64,000 bases of DNA from an uncultured Lachnospiraceae bacterium (GTDB taxonomy: Bacteria; Bacillota; Clostridia; Lachnospirales; Lachnospiraceae), in assembly GCA_902789735.1 (NCBI GenBank), contig CADAOZ010000004.1, forward strand, positions 62,001-126,000, written 5' to 3'. The first letter of the stretch is position 1; each line of letters starts with the position of its first letter. This document shows positions 8,756 to 18,095 of this stretch, one piece after another. The position numbers and the translations under genes are program-made. The notes beneath the pieces are model-generated. The model was not told where the DNA came from. It searched no databases and saw only the letters and a list, made by a program, of their open reading frames with translations.

Positions 8756-8884
8756 TTATTTTTCGGGAAGCCGCACCCGCAGCATGGCGGTCTGGGCTTC
8801 TTTTCCGGAACCGTCATCATAGGCTTCCAGATGCGCGTTGACAAGTACAAGGGACCGGCTTCCGATTCGTAATGATTCCTGCTT
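8756..8884 (-). pseudogene. Relic of an endonuclease/exonuclease/phosphatase family gene
   Basis: An open stretch of 42 codons on the minus strand encodes RSLVLVNAHLEAYDDGSGKE followed by AQTAML. This closely resembles the core of endonuclease/exonuclease/phosphatase proteins, where the NxHL histidine is catalytic and an AYDDG and AQ..ML pattern follows. There is no start codon, stops (TAA, TAG) lie directly upstream, and TAA ends it soon after. The rest of the gene is gone. It is too short to function. The overlapping open frame at 8686-8916 looks spurious. Confidence 0.55.
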
Positions 8885-8918
8885 CTATTATACATTCCGG
8901 ACCGCAATGAATACACAC

Positions 8919-8959
8919 AAAAAAAACAGCCCGTACAGACATCCGGGTCTGTACGGGCT
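8919..8959 (-). terminator. Terminator of the transglutaminase-like lipoprotein gene
   Basis: A 13-bp stem (8928-8940 with 8947-8959) is followed on the minus strand by a run of eight T. It lies about 80 bp after the stop at 9042. Confidence 0.85.
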
Positions 8960-9041
8960 TGTCAGGTCCCCTGCACTTTTCAGGCGGGTTCCTTACAGGT
9001 TTTGATATTCCTGCGCTTTATAAGCCGGATAGTTCCGGGCC

Positions 9042-10454
9042 TTATTCGCCGATCGGCAGCAGCTGCATGGTGGGCGATATCAGACCGTATCCGTTATCCT
9101 GACTGGCGCGCTCGTGGAAGGAACGCATTCCCTTGCCTAAGGGCAGTACAGTACCGTCAGAACATGTATAGAACAGAGACTCGCCAAAGTCATGATCCTC
9201 CATATAAGGAGTGGATACCAGGAAGTATACATGCGAAGCTATATCATGATATTCCTCATTCGTCAGAGCCTCTTCCAGATACGCGTAGATATCAGGATTC
9301 TGCTCTTTGACCTCCTCGTAATAGACCAGATCGGACAGGTTGTCATCCCATGTGGAATCCATCTCATGCCATTTGCCATCTGTTTTGACGATATTCCAGG
9401 CATGGCCGCCGCCCTGGCCTTTTGTACCGTCCGGATTGAAATTGCCGCCGACGCCGACAACGGTGGAAGCCTCAATGCCGACCTGCTGGCACAGATAGAC
9501 CATGGCTGCGGAGTAACCGTCACATACACAGGTGTTCGCCTGACCCTGGGAGTTCTCGACCAGAGCGCCGTAGGCAGTGTGCGCGAAGTTATAGAAGTTC
9601 ACTTCCTTGTCCTGAGAGCTGAGGCATTCCATATCATAGGTGAGCATGCCGATCAGCTTGTCATGGATCTGTCTGACGGTTTCCTCCTCGGTACCGCTGG
9701 TATCGATATCGGCCAGGAAAGCGTCCACCGCGTCATTGAATTTGGTCATCTGCTCTTCATAATTGGTATAGGGGCCGGTCATACCGATGAGGACATTGTA
9801 CGTGCCGTCATCATTCTGCTGTCCGGTCGTCGCATAACCGAAGGCGGTCTCAATATAGTTGTAGAGCCAGAAATACTCCGGATGGTCATACATGAGCGCG
9901 TAATAGACTTTATAGAAATAAGTCATCCACTCCTCGGACTCGGGATCAATGGTCGTCGTGAGCATCAGGGCCAGCTGATCAGAAGTGGGATACTCTGTAA
10001 TGGTCTGCATGATATCATACAGGGCCACTTCATCGGGATTCAGCTGTTCATAATAATAGTAGTGTTCCGCTTTGTTAATCAGCAGAGAACCGGGATTTTC
10101 CTGCCCGTTGGAGAAAGCACGGGAGGCCTCCATTCTCTCCTCTTCTTCTTCTGTCGTAATGATTTCGGGACCTTCGATATCCGTATTGAGCACAAAGCCC
10201 TGACCGATGTTGAAGTTCACCGGGGTATCCTGCCCTTCCGCTTCTGTCACTTCCACAGTCGCTGCCTCTGCGGCATCGGCTTCCGCTTCCGCTTCCGGAG
10301 CCGCCTCGGCCTGCACTTCTGTCTCCTGCGTGGTAACAGCCTCTGCAGGCTCCTCTGCCGGCGCCGGCTGCGCCGCGCCGCCGCAGCCTCCCAGCAGCAG
10401 GGATGAAGCCATGACCAGGCTCAGAATTCCCGCAAGTAATGATTTCTTTTTCAT
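9042..10454 (-). CDS. Transglutaminase-like lipoprotein
   Basis: A 470-aa exported lipoprotein. The signal peptide ends in a lipobox (LLLGGC, Cys near residue 24), followed by a long Ala/Glu/Pro-rich linker to about residue 70. The C-terminal half holds a transglutaminase-like (papain-fold) domain with the triad in order: Cys in NTCVCDGYS, His in GGGHAWNIV, Asp in MDSTWDD. Such surface proteins may act as cysteine proteases or amide-bond enzymes; the substrate is unknown. The ATG has an AGGAGG site 5 nt upstream. It is monocistronic with a strong terminator. The domain call is firm, the activity is not. Confidence 0.88.
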   Translation of the reverse strand: MKKKSLLAGILSLVMASSLLLGGCGGAAQPAPAEEPAEAVTTQETEVQAEAAPEAEAEADAAEAATVEVTEAEGQDTPVNFNIGQGFVLNTDIEGPEIITTEEEEERMEASRAFSNGQENPGSLLINKAEHYYYYEQLNPDEVALYDIMQTITEYPTSDQLALMLTTTIDPESEEWMTYFYKVYYALMYDHPEYFWLYNYIETAFGYATTGQQNDDGTYNVLIGMTGPYTNYEEQMTKFNDAVDAFLADIDTSGTEEETVRQIHDKLIGMLTYDMECLSSQDKEVNFYNFAHTAYGALVENSQGQANTCVCDGYSAAMVYLCQQVGIEASTVVGVGGNFNPDGTKGQGGGHAWNIVKTDGKWHEMDSTWDDNLSDLVYYEEVKEQNPDIYAYLEEALTNEEYHDIASHVYFLVSTPYMEDHDFGESLFYTCSDGTVLPLGKGMRSFHERASQDNGYGLISPTMQLLPIGE

Positions 10455-10572
10455 AGATGCCTCCTGTAAATGTTCATGTGGTAAAAAACAAGTGAAACAT
10501 ATGATTTACCTAAATTCTACCATGGATGCAATTTTCCGTAAATAAACGAAAACCTTTTACCCCGCCACTTGT

Positions 10573-10914
10573 TCAGTGTTTTGTATCAAATCTGCAGGTA
10601 ATCTGATTCTCTTCACAGAACCTGCGGAAACGGGCCGCACAGTCCATGCCGGAATAGACCCGGCCGATGGTTTCCATGGGATCTTCGCCGCCGGCGGCCA
10701 GCAGGGCAAAGAGCTTTTCGGTGTTCTCCCGGTCGCAAATATAATAATACTCATAGCCCGGAACGCCGATAAAAGCCTGTACGGCAGCGCCTTCATCCCT
10801 TCCGGTGATGAAAAAGCAGCCGTCTTTGACTTCCGCCGTGATCCTCGTGGAAAATCCGGGCGTCTGATCCTCACAGAGCACCAGTTTCCTTCCGTTATAA
10901 TCCGCAGTATTCAT
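10573..10914 (-). CDS. Small hypothetical protein downstream of the symporter
   Basis: A 113-aa protein with no family I recognise. It is cytosolic in character, with a central aromatic GYEYYYICDRENT segment, a helix EKLFALLAA and a C-terminal RFRRFCEEN. I chose the ATG at 10914, preceded by GGAGGTG at 6 nt, over the ORF extension to 11016, which would run back into the symporter gene. It starts 29 bp after the symporter stop and is probably co-transcribed; a role linked to that transporter is a guess. Confidence 0.65.
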   Translation of the reverse strand: MNTADYNGRKLVLCEDQTPGFSTRITAEVKDGCFFITGRDEGAAVQAFIGVPGYEYYYICDRENTEKLFALLAAGGEDPMETIGRVYSGMDCAARFRRFCEENQITCRFDTKH

Positions 10915-10943
10915 TGCGCACCTCCGGTTCATCGGGTTTGAGC

Positions 10944-12311
10944 TTATTTGAGTCCTTCGACCAGAATGACCAGGATCAGGACCGGTACCACGAACTGGAA
11001 GAAGGGCTTCATCCATTTTTTCATCTTCAGGCCTCTGCCCTTATTGGCCTCCTCCAGGAAGCTGTCAAAGCCCCAGCCGAACTTGAATGTGCAGAAGAGC
11101 AGGAAGATCAGGGAGCCCAGAGGCAGCAGCAGATTGCTGACAATAAAGTCTTCGCTGTCCAGAACGTCTCCGCCCCGGATCAGATGGAGCCCGCTCCAGA
11201 GGTTGTAGCCCAGGACGCAGGGGATACTGGCGATAAATACAAAGAACAGGTTGATCAGGACTGCCTTCTGCCTGGTCCAGCCGAAATTATCCATGCAGCT
11301 GGCCAGCAGGTTCTCGAAGACCGCCGTAACGGTGGAGAAGCTGGCAAATGTCATGAACAGGAAGAAAAGCGTTCCCCAGATCCTGCCGCCGGGCATATTG
11401 ATGAATACATTCGGCAGGGTAATAAAGATCAGGGAAGGGCCTGCGTCAGGCTGAATGCCGTAGGAGAAACAGGCCGGAAAAATGATCAGACCTGACATCA
11501 GGGCAACAAAGGTATCCAGAATACCGATCTGAATGGATTCTCCGAACAGAGTCCGGTCATCCGCCATATAGGAACCGAAGATTTCCATGGCGCCTACGCC
11601 CAGGCTCAGGGTAAAGAAAGACTGGTTCATGGCTGCGATAATGACCTGCCAGATTCCGACCTCCCTGGCCCTGGCCATACTGGGCAGCAGATAGAAGGCA
11701 ACGCCCTCTCCGGCCCCTTTCAGAGTCAGGCTGTGCACCGCCAGGACCACGATCAGGCCCAGCAGGCAGAGCATCATGCCTTTGGTGATCCTTTCAAGAC
11801 CCGTCTGCACGCCTGTGGAGACGACCAGAAAGCCCAGGACGACGGTCAGTCCCATCCAAAGCATCATTTCCCCGGTGTTGCCCAGCATGCCGCCGAAAAT
11901 ACCGGCGACCTGATCGGCCGCCCCCTCTGTACCGGCGATGCCCTCGAACCGTCCCGTCAGGAATTTTACAAAATAGCCCAGCATCCATCCGGAAACGGTC
12001 GTGTAGTACATCATCAGAAGATAGCAGCCTGCCATACAGAACCAGCCGTGGATATGCCATTTGGATCCTTTGGGCTCCAGCGCCTTATAGCCGCCTACCG
12101 CGCTTTTGCGGCTGGCCCGTCCGACCGCCAGCTCCATAGTCATGACGGGAACGCCCATCAGGATCAGGAACAGCAGGTAGAAAATCACAAAGATGCCGCC
12201 GCCGTTGACGCCGGTCACATAAGGGAATTTCCAGACATTGCCGATCCCGATCGCGCATCCGGCACTGACCAGAATGAAACCGAGTCTTGAATTAAAACTG
12301 TCTCTTTCCAA
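10944..12311 (-). CDS. Sodium:neurotransmitter symporter (SNF/NSS) family transporter
   Basis: A 455-aa integral membrane protein of the LeuT-type NSS family, which couples Na+ entry to uptake of amino acids or related amines. TM1 carries the unwound ion and substrate-binding segment GCAIGIGNVWKFPY, followed by NGGGIFVIFYLL. About eleven or twelve hydrophobic segments are visible, the usual number for bacterial members. The start is TTG (GTGAGGT 8 nt upstream); the nearby ATG at -8 is out of frame and quickly stops. The short partner gene follows at 29 bp. Substrate unknown, though tryptophan, tyrosine and leucine are known for relatives. Confidence 0.92.
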   Translation of the reverse strand: MERDSFNSRLGFILVSAGCAIGIGNVWKFPYVTGVNGGGIFVIFYLLFLILMGVPVMTMELAVGRASRKSAVGGYKALEPKGSKWHIHGWFCMAGCYLLMMYYTTVSGWMLGYFVKFLTGRFEGIAGTEGAADQVAGIFGGMLGNTGEMMLWMGLTVVLGFLVVSTGVQTGLERITKGMMLCLLGLIVVLAVHSLTLKGAGEGVAFYLLPSMARAREVGIWQVIIAAMNQSFFTLSLGVGAMEIFGSYMADDRTLFGESIQIGILDTFVALMSGLIIFPACFSYGIQPDAGPSLIFITLPNVFINMPGGRIWGTLFFLFMTFASFSTVTAVFENLLASCMDNFGWTRQKAVLINLFFVFIASIPCVLGYNLWSGLHLIRGGDVLDSEDFIVSNLLLPLGSLIFLLFCTFKFGWGFDSFLEEANKGRGLKMKKWMKPFFQFVVPVLILVILVEGLK

Positions 12312-12423
12312 TGTTCATTACCTCACTTTTATTTAGATTTCCGATCTGCCTCCCCCGGAGATCTGTAAGCAGGCAGGCCTGTATACGGAACTCCAAAAAC
12401 GCAGACGCATTATTATACCACAT

Positions 12424-12448
12424 AAAAAGGACCGCAAGGGTCCTTTTT
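12424..12448. terminator. Bidirectional terminator
   Basis: Stem AAAAAGGACC / GGTCCTTTTT (12424-12433 with 12439-12448) just after the alpha/beta hydrolase stop. A and T runs flank both sides, so it can act in either direction. Confidence 0.8.
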
Positions 12449-12449
12449 A

Positions 12450-13388
12450 TCACTCTTTCTCTTTTTGCATCCTTTCCGCTTTTTCCAGTTTTTCCACTTT
12501 TTTCAGGAATCCGGACACATAACGTCTGTAATCCTCCGGCGCTTTCAGAACAGAAGCGGCGTGGGTTGCTCCCGGAATCAGATGCAGTTCCTTATAGGCC
12601 GTGACAGCCCTGTACATGCGCCTGCTGTGACGGGGGGAAATATAAGTGTCATCCGCCCCGTGAATGAACATGACAGGAACCTTATTGGTCCTGAGCCCGC
12701 GGATGGGCCGGATCTTGAAAATGGAGACCCGGTGCCTGACCCTTATGCCAAGCCAGGTCATCCATACCGTAGTCCGGCCCAGATGGAGAGATCTGGCGAT
12801 ATCTGTCAGGACCGTTTCCAGATCCGCGAAACCGCAGTCAGCGATGGCAAAACGTACATCGGGCCTGTACCGCAGCGCCGTGATCGTTGTGGCGCTGCCA
12901 AGGGATTCCCCGTGCAGGCCCAGATAAATATCTTTTCCGTACCGCCGGTAGGTATCATCGATCAGTCTGACCAGGTCCCGGCTTTCCCGCAGTCCATAAG
13001 AGCACCAGTCTCTTTTATTGAGACCGTGCCCCCGCAGGTCATAAATGATACAGTTATAACCCAGGTCCAGATAGATCTTCATATATTTAAGCATGCCGTA
13101 GCGGTTATCCGTATGGCCGTGGGTCAGGATCACATATTTGTCCGATTCCTTCGGATTTTTGCATAAGACCACATGCAGGATATAATCCTGGTATCCTTTA
13201 ACGGTATACTCCTGTTTCTGCAGGCGGAAAAAAAAGCTGATATCATAATGGTCGCCCTGCCATTTGATCGCTTCCTCCAGTGTCTGTCTGCTGCCTCTGG
13301 TCACATAGCGGGTAAAGCCCTGGACAGCGGCGGCTGTCAATAAAACGCCTGCCCCGGCTGCCCGGGCGGCTCTTCTGGTCCAGCTCAT
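12450..13388 (-). CDS. Alpha/beta hydrolase, membrane-anchored
   Basis: A 312-aa serine hydrolase of the alpha/beta fold. An N-terminal hydrophobic stretch (residues about 8-25) may anchor or export it. Oxyanion region THGHTDNRYG, nucleophile elbow GESLG, acid GADDTYI and catalytic His GATHAAS are all present. The order matches the bem46/YqkD-like hydrolases common in Clostridia and Bacilli. The C-terminus is a basic, coiled Lys/Glu tail. The ribosome site is AAAGGA. It stands alone between a terminator and a divergent gene. The substrate, perhaps an ester or lipid, cannot be told. Confidence 0.88.
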   Translation of the reverse strand: MSWTRRAARAAGAGVLLTAAAVQGFTRYVTRGSRQTLEEAIKWQGDHYDISFFFRLQKQEYTVKGYQDYILHVVLCKNPKESDKYVILTHGHTDNRYGMLKYMKIYLDLGYNCIIYDLRGHGLNKRDWCSYGLRESRDLVRLIDDTYRRYGKDIYLGLHGESLGSATTITALRYRPDVRFAIADCGFADLETVLTDIARSLHLGRTTVWMTWLGIRVRHRVSIFKIRPIRGLRTNKVPVMFIHGADDTYISPRHSRRMYRAVTAYKELHLIPGATHAASVLKAPEDYRRYVSGFLKKVEKLEKAERMQKEKE

Positions 13389-13635
13389 AATCGGTCTCTT
13401 TCCTTTCCGAAGATGTGTCTATTTTACCAGATTCTATCCAAAAAGGCAGATACAACCGGCCGGAATTGATGTGCCGGAACCTGAAATACAGGAACATGCT
13501 TCCCTTCCAGCTCACTGGCACTGCCTGCCGGGGTCTGTTACAATGAATATAATGCATCAAAAAGAACAGCCTGATCCGGCCGGCGGTCCCGCGCCGGAAC
13601 AGGCTGCGTAAATCTTTTCCTGAAAGGAGTACACC

Positions 13636-14403
13636 ATGTCCAAACATTCCCAAGCCTATATGCAGATCCTGGACTGTGTCCGCAGAGCCGGCCGCCTCAT
13701 GCTGAAGGAGGAGGAGCCGGAGATCGCTGTGAAGGGCGCCAATGATTTTGTGACCGCCAGAGACCGGGAGATTCAGGATTTCCTGATCCGGGAGCTGTCC
13801 GGCCTGTTCCCTTCGGCCTTCTTTTTCGCCGAAGAAAAGGAAAATTTCGAACTTCCGGACACGGAAGGCTTTATCATAGATCCCATTGACGGGACCACCA
13901 ATTTCATGAACGGCTTTCCCTGCTGCGCCGTCTGCGTAGCCAGGGTCAGGCAGCGGCAGCTGGTCGACTCTTTTATCTATAATCCCTTCCGGGAGGAAAT
14001 GTTCACCGCGGAAGCCGGGCGGGGCGCCTGGCTCAATGAGCAGCCCCTCCATGTGGTTTCCAGGCCCCCTTCCCGGGCCATCTGCCTGATCGAGGATTCC
14101 TGGAAAGCGGACCGAATCGTCCTGCGCCGCTTTTTTGCCTCCGCCAGGTGCATCGGCTCCGCGGAGCTGGGCATCGCTTACGTCGCCTGCGGCCGGGCCG
14201 GCGTTAAGATTTCCAAGCTCCTCCATATCTGGGACTACGCGGCGGGTACCCTGATCGCCCGGGAAGCCGGGGCCCTGGTCCTGGATCCGGACGGGCAGGA
14301 CGCGCAGCTGACTGAGCCGGGACGGGTGGTCGTCTGCTGTCCTTCCTGCAGGGACGCAGCCCTGCAGGCCCTGCGGGAAGCGGAAGCCGCCTGGAAGTCC
14401 TGA
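13636..14403 (+). CDS. Inositol monophosphatase family protein
   Basis: A 255-aa Mg2+-dependent phosphatase of the IMPase/FBPase/CysQ superfamily. Metal-binding motifs are in order: FAEEKE, then DPIDGTTNF, then a late WDYAAGTLIAREAGA. The usual WDxAAG of the family is conserved. Size is normal. The ribosome site AAAGGAG is 7 nt from the ATG. Likely substrates are inositol phosphate, sugar phosphates or 3'-phosphoadenosine phosphate; the sequence does not choose. The stop lies 16 bp from the convergent lipoprotein gene end, with no obvious terminator between. Confidence 0.92.
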   Translation: MSKHSQAYMQILDCVRRAGRLMLKEEEPEIAVKGANDFVTARDREIQDFLIRELSGLFPSAFFFAEEKENFELPDTEGFIIDPIDGTTNFMNGFPCCAVCVARVRQRQLVDSFIYNPFREEMFTAEAGRGAWLNEQPLHVVSRPPSRAICLIEDSWKADRIVLRRFFASARCIGSAELGIAYVACGRAGVKISKLLHIWDYAAGTLIAREAGALVLDPDGQDAQLTEPGRVVVCCPSCRDAALQALREAEAAWKS

Positions 14404-14418
14404 CAGCTTCAGGAGCCT

Positions 14419-16077
14419 TCAGGAGGAGCTCCGTATCAGTTCAAAAGCTTCACGCAGATCGGTCTTTTCAAAGGTCCAGGTACGGCCGAAAGCGTCCCTG
14501 ACCAGAAGGATCCCGGGATCCCCGGGATCCCTGAATCTGATATATTCCTCTATGCCGCTGCTTCCGTAGGAAACAGCGGCGCCATTTTCAAAATCACCCG
14601 TATAGACGCCTGTGAACCGGATCTTTCCTCCATCGGCGAAATAGCGGATCTTTCTGGCGTCCGTATCTATGATACAGCAGGCCGCGGTCGCGCTGTCCCT
14701 GCGGATATAGGCCATACTGTACTGTACGCCTTCCTGTTCCAGGGCCTCATTGATCTCCGCCGCGGCCTCCGTACAGTACTGCCGCATATGGTCGGGGTCT
14801 TTCCAGGCTTTACGCATGGACCGGATCAGGATCCGGTTCCATGTATCTGTATCCAGAGACCAGGGAATCTGAACCCGGTTGACCGGATCAACAGCCGGGC
14901 TTCCCTGGAACAGGTCGGAATAGGCTTCCAGATGAAAAGGGAACCCCCCGTCCGCGTATTTCTTTTTTTCCCGGGCGCTCACAGGCAGGATCTCGTCTGT
15001 ATTTCCCTTTTCCATGGTCGTATAGACCGTCATCGTCCGCAGAAGATTCCAGTAATCCTCTGCCCGTCCGGTACCGGACCACATGGACCAGCAGCTGCTG
15101 TTGATGGCCGCGCCCCTGATGCCGGTCGTTTCCGCGAACGGAAGGACTGTGCAGTCCATATGCTCCAGCGCGTACGCATTGTCCAGCAGACTGGGGACCC
15201 GCCATGACCCCAGGATCGCCATGCCGGTCTTTCCTGCTATAAAATCTTCATAGATTGCAGAGGTCTGCATCTCTTCATAAGAGGGCATACCTTCCCGGAT
15301 CATATCCGCAGTCAGATCCATGGCCTGCAGGGTCTCCTGCTTTGCCATCCCGGATTCTGTGGCAATATCATTGATCACATAGCCTCCGTAAGAGGCAATG
15401 ATATTATAATAGCCTTCCTCTCCGTTTGTATCAGACAGACGGATCCCGTCATATCCTTTCCCGGATTTCTGTATGATCGCGGCCGCGTCCGCCACATCCT
15501 CCCAGGACCAGCCAGCGTCCGGATACTGCAGATGGCAGTCATCAAAAATGCTTTTATTATACCAGAGCGCCGAACAGACGCCGCCGATCAAAGGGATTCC
15601 GTAGATATCATCCCCCATCCTGTAGATACTCATGATCGTATCCGTCTGCAGAGCCGTCAGTTCCGGCAGATCTTCAAAGGGCATATCGCTCAGATTCCGG
15701 ATACTTCCCTGGCGGATATATTTCTGGGCGAAATAGGGATGCAGACGGAACAGCCCCGGATCTTCTCCCTCCGCAAAATCCCGGTCCAGCATCTTTATAT
15801 AATCATCCCAGGTCAGGATCTGCAGGCGGACTTCGACCCCTGTATGCTGTTCAAAAATCTCTCCGGCTCTCTCCAGATCCTCCAGGTTGTCCGTCTCCCA
15901 GCGGGTCAGTGTCAGTGGCTCCCGGGATACCGGCTCATAATCATCCAGCCACTGATAAGCCTCCGCGGAATCCTCCGTGTCAGCTCTTCCGGAACCGCCG
16001 CATCCGGCTGTCAAGAGGGCCGCAGCCAGCAGCAGCGCGGCAGTTCTGTATACAAATATGAATCCGTCTTTACGCAA
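14419..16077 (-). CDS. Extracellular solute-binding lipoprotein (family 1-like), orphan
   Basis: A 552-aa substrate-binding lipoprotein, probably for a carbohydrate ABC importer. I place the start at a TTG (16077): AGGAGGT lies 7 nt upstream, and this gives a proper signal peptide with lipobox LTAGC. An upstream ATG would add 30 residues before the signal. The body carries the binding-protein pattern: WDDYIKMLD, LHPYFAQKYI, SALWYNKSIFD, WSWEDVADAA, TGMAILGSW. It is a clear paralog of the lipoprotein at 58174-59694. A C-terminal extra segment of about 85 residues, with a CCIIDTDARK stretch, is absent from that paralog and may be a small beta domain. No permease gene is nearby. The ligand is unknown. 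Confidence 0.85.
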   Translation of the reverse strand: MRKDGFIFVYRTAALLLAAALLTAGCGGSGRADTEDSAEAYQWLDDYEPVSREPLTLTRWETDNLEDLERAGEIFEQHTGVEVRLQILTWDDYIKMLDRDFAEGEDPGLFRLHPYFAQKYIRQGSIRNLSDMPFEDLPELTALQTDTIMSIYRMGDDIYGIPLIGGVCSALWYNKSIFDDCHLQYPDAGWSWEDVADAAAIIQKSGKGYDGIRLSDTNGEEGYYNIIASYGGYVINDIATESGMAKQETLQAMDLTADMIREGMPSYEEMQTSAIYEDFIAGKTGMAILGSWRVPSLLDNAYALEHMDCTVLPFAETTGIRGAAINSSCWSMWSGTGRAEDYWNLLRTMTVYTTMEKGNTDEILPVSAREKKKYADGGFPFHLEAYSDLFQGSPAVDPVNRVQIPWSLDTDTWNRILIRSMRKAWKDPDHMRQYCTEAAAEINEALEQEGVQYSMAYIRRDSATAACCIIDTDARKIRYFADGGKIRFTGVYTGDFENGAAVSYGSSGIEEYIRFRDPGDPGILLVRDAFGRTWTFEKTDLREAFELIRSSS

Positions 16078-16225
16078 ACCGGCAGACCTCCTGTTCCCGG
16101 TACCGGCTGTAACGCCCCGAATGCCTGCAATATGCATTATTACAGGTGTGTACCGGCTGTTTTTCAAAGTGATTGACTTACCAATTCCCTGCCTCTAAAA
16201 TTAAAAATCAGGGGGACAATATCCT

Positions 16226-16903
16226 ATGTCAGATACGAAACTGCCTCCGGAAAAGAGGCCTTTTCCGTCCGGACGTCTGGCCCGGAACCGTAAATTCATC
16301 ATACAGAATCTGCTGGTCCTGCTGGTCATATGCGGTCTCTGGACGGTCAGTCTCTGTACCGGCCTGCTCAGCAGAGAAGGCCCCCGTTTTCTGCGGGGAT
16401 CCGGTCAGACGGCTGAGGATTCCCTGTCTGATCAGGAACAGGCCGCTCTTCTTATGTCTCAGACAAAAGATGTGACCTTCGCGGGCCTTCAGTGCCCCGT
16501 TCCTGACGGCTGGTCCGAAAAGAACAGTTCCGCTGACGCGGTCTGCTATTACGGGGATGACTGCGCCCTGTCCATTTCCCGGCCCGGACAGGAACTGCAG
16601 CTGCCGCCATCGGCCTCTGTTACAGATACCGGGATCAGGACCCGCCTTCTGGACCAGATTGAAGGGAGATTCAGTTCCTACGCGGGGCTGGACCTGGAAT
16701 CCTGCAGCTGGCAGGACAAAGCGGCTGTCCGCATCCATATCCACGACGCCCAAGTTCCTTCTGCAGATCAGACGGTCTGTACGGATCTGCTCCTGGTGGA
16801 TACCAGACAGGGGATCCTGTGTCTGGAACTGGACAGCAGAGGCCGTGAAGAATGCGGCCGCCTGCTTTTTGAAGAAATATCCGCCCGTACTGTTTTTCAA
16901 TAA
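16226..16903 (+). CDS. Single-pass membrane protein of unknown function
   Basis: A 225-aa protein with a basic cytosolic N-terminus, one hydrophobic helix at about residues 26-47 (LLVLLVICGLWTV) and an extracellular C-terminal domain. That domain shows a beta-rich pattern (FAGLQCPVPDGWSE, CYYGDDCALSI, LLLVDTRQGILCLELDS), reminiscent of small lipoprotein-like folds that follow a VPDGW motif. It is divergent from the solute-binding gene and convergent with the membrane kinase. I infer a surface sensor or accessory domain. No catalytic motif is seen. Confidence 0.6.
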   Translation: MSDTKLPPEKRPFPSGRLARNRKFIIQNLLVLLVICGLWTVSLCTGLLSREGPRFLRGSGQTAEDSLSDQEQAALLMSQTKDVTFAGLQCPVPDGWSEKNSSADAVCYYGDDCALSISRPGQELQLPPSASVTDTGIRTRLLDQIEGRFSSYAGLDLESCSWQDKAAVRIHIHDAQVPSADQTVCTDLLLVDTRQGILCLELDSRGREECGRLLFEEISARTVFQ

Positions 16904-16997
16904 ATCCTGTGGCAGCGGTTCCTGAAGTCTTTATGCGCCGGGCAGATCATACGGTCATCCTGAAATACCGGGGCAGCTGTCTGCGGGCTGACCTCTT

Positions 16998-17999
16998 TTA
17001 AGGAAGCATACAGACCGCGCCCATCGCAAAAGCCCAGACAGATGTCACCACCGCAGCGGCAAACAGACTGCCCGCGGCCCTTACTGCGGTCTTCTCTGAT
17101 TTCATCAGCCTGATCAGCCTGCAGACCGGTCTCCATCTGCCAAATACAGGAAGGAGAAAAAGACCGCCTGCCAGAAGGACCAGCCAGGAGATCCGCAGCT
17201 GCAGTTCACTGGTGTACAATGGCAGGAACAGAATCCTGTAGAGCCATATATAGAAAATATAGAGGGCTGCAGCCCCCAGGACCGGCCACAGGGACAGCCT
17301 GTCCCGGTCCAGGATCTCAAGGACTCCCTCCCGCAGCTCTTCCACCGTCCTGTAACGCCGGTCAGGATCGATCCGGGTTGCCTTTTCAATCACCGGCTGC
17401 AGCCTGGGATCCCCGGGAAACATGACCTCTATCAGTTTTCCCAGGGCATAAATATCCGTCCGGCAGTCAGAACCCGCAAAACCGAACTGTTCCGGGGCGG
17501 CGCTCCCGTAAGTCCCGATCAGGACGGTATCCTTTTGCAGGCCCGGCTCATATAACTTGGCAGCATTATAATCGATGATCTTTACGTTCCCTTCACCGGT
17601 GATCATTATATTGGATGCTTTGATATCCCGGTGGATGATCGGAACAGGCGCCCGGTGCAGACAGGAAATCCCTTCCAGCACCTGCCAGAGAATACGGAAC
17701 CGTTCCTGTTCCTCCGGCATCTGTTCCGCCAGGTATTTTTCCAGGGTCTGCCCATGGATATATTCCTCGATGACGATCAGCCTGTCCTCATCCGTAAAAT
17801 ATTCCCGGATCCCCGCGAGTCGCGGATCGGGATGCTGCATGATCCATTCATACACGTCGGTATTATAGACCGTCAGTTCCTTTTTCATGCAGAGAGTCTC
17901 ATCCAGAGTATTGACCACTACACTCTGTCCGGGACGTTCTGTACGGTATACTTCCTCATACAGACTTCGTTTATATTTTTCAAGAAGTTTTGTATCCAT
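16998..17999 (-). CDS. Membrane Ser/Thr protein kinase
   Basis: A 333-aa Hanks-type kinase with C-terminal membrane helices. The catalytic loop IHRDIKASN is intact, the metal motif is IIDYNAAK (DYN in place of DFG) and the APE-like motif is AAPEQFG. The usual glycine loop is poor, and the N-terminal Lys is likely in CMKKELTVYN. The kinase covers residues about 1-245; two or three hydrophobic segments follow (about 250-330), so the kinase faces the cytosol. The ribosome site is AAAGGA. It is divergent from the HTH protein at 18096, an arrangement that suggests regulation of or by that gene. Partners unknown. Confidence 0.85.
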   Translation of the reverse strand: MDTKLLEKYKRSLYEEVYRTERPGQSVVVNTLDETLCMKKELTVYNTDVYEWIMQHPDPRLAGIREYFTDEDRLIVIEEYIHGQTLEKYLAEQMPEEQERFRILWQVLEGISCLHRAPVPIIHRDIKASNIMITGEGNVKIIDYNAAKLYEPGLQKDTVLIGTYGSAAPEQFGFAGSDCRTDIYALGKLIEVMFPGDPRLQPVIEKATRIDPDRRYRTVEELREGVLEILDRDRLSLWPVLGAAALYIFYIWLYRILFLPLYTSELQLRISWLVLLAGGLFLLPVFGRWRPVCRLIRLMKSEKTAVRAAGSLFAAAVVTSVWAFAMGAVCMLP

Positions 18000-18095
18000 A
18001 ATTCCTTTTTCATTTTATACTAAATACAGACAGATCCATCATTCAAAAAATGACCTGGGTCATCTGAACAGGTATGACCGGAAAAGAGGTATTCC

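Noticed and set aside
8686-8916. 76-codon minus-strand open frame
   Set aside because: No family likeness or ribosome site. Another frame of the same DNA gives a convincing relic of an endonuclease/exonuclease/phosphatase gene.
13243-14226. Minus-strand open frame (327 codons)
   Set aside because: Opposite the inositol monophosphatase gene, which has all metal motifs; shadow.
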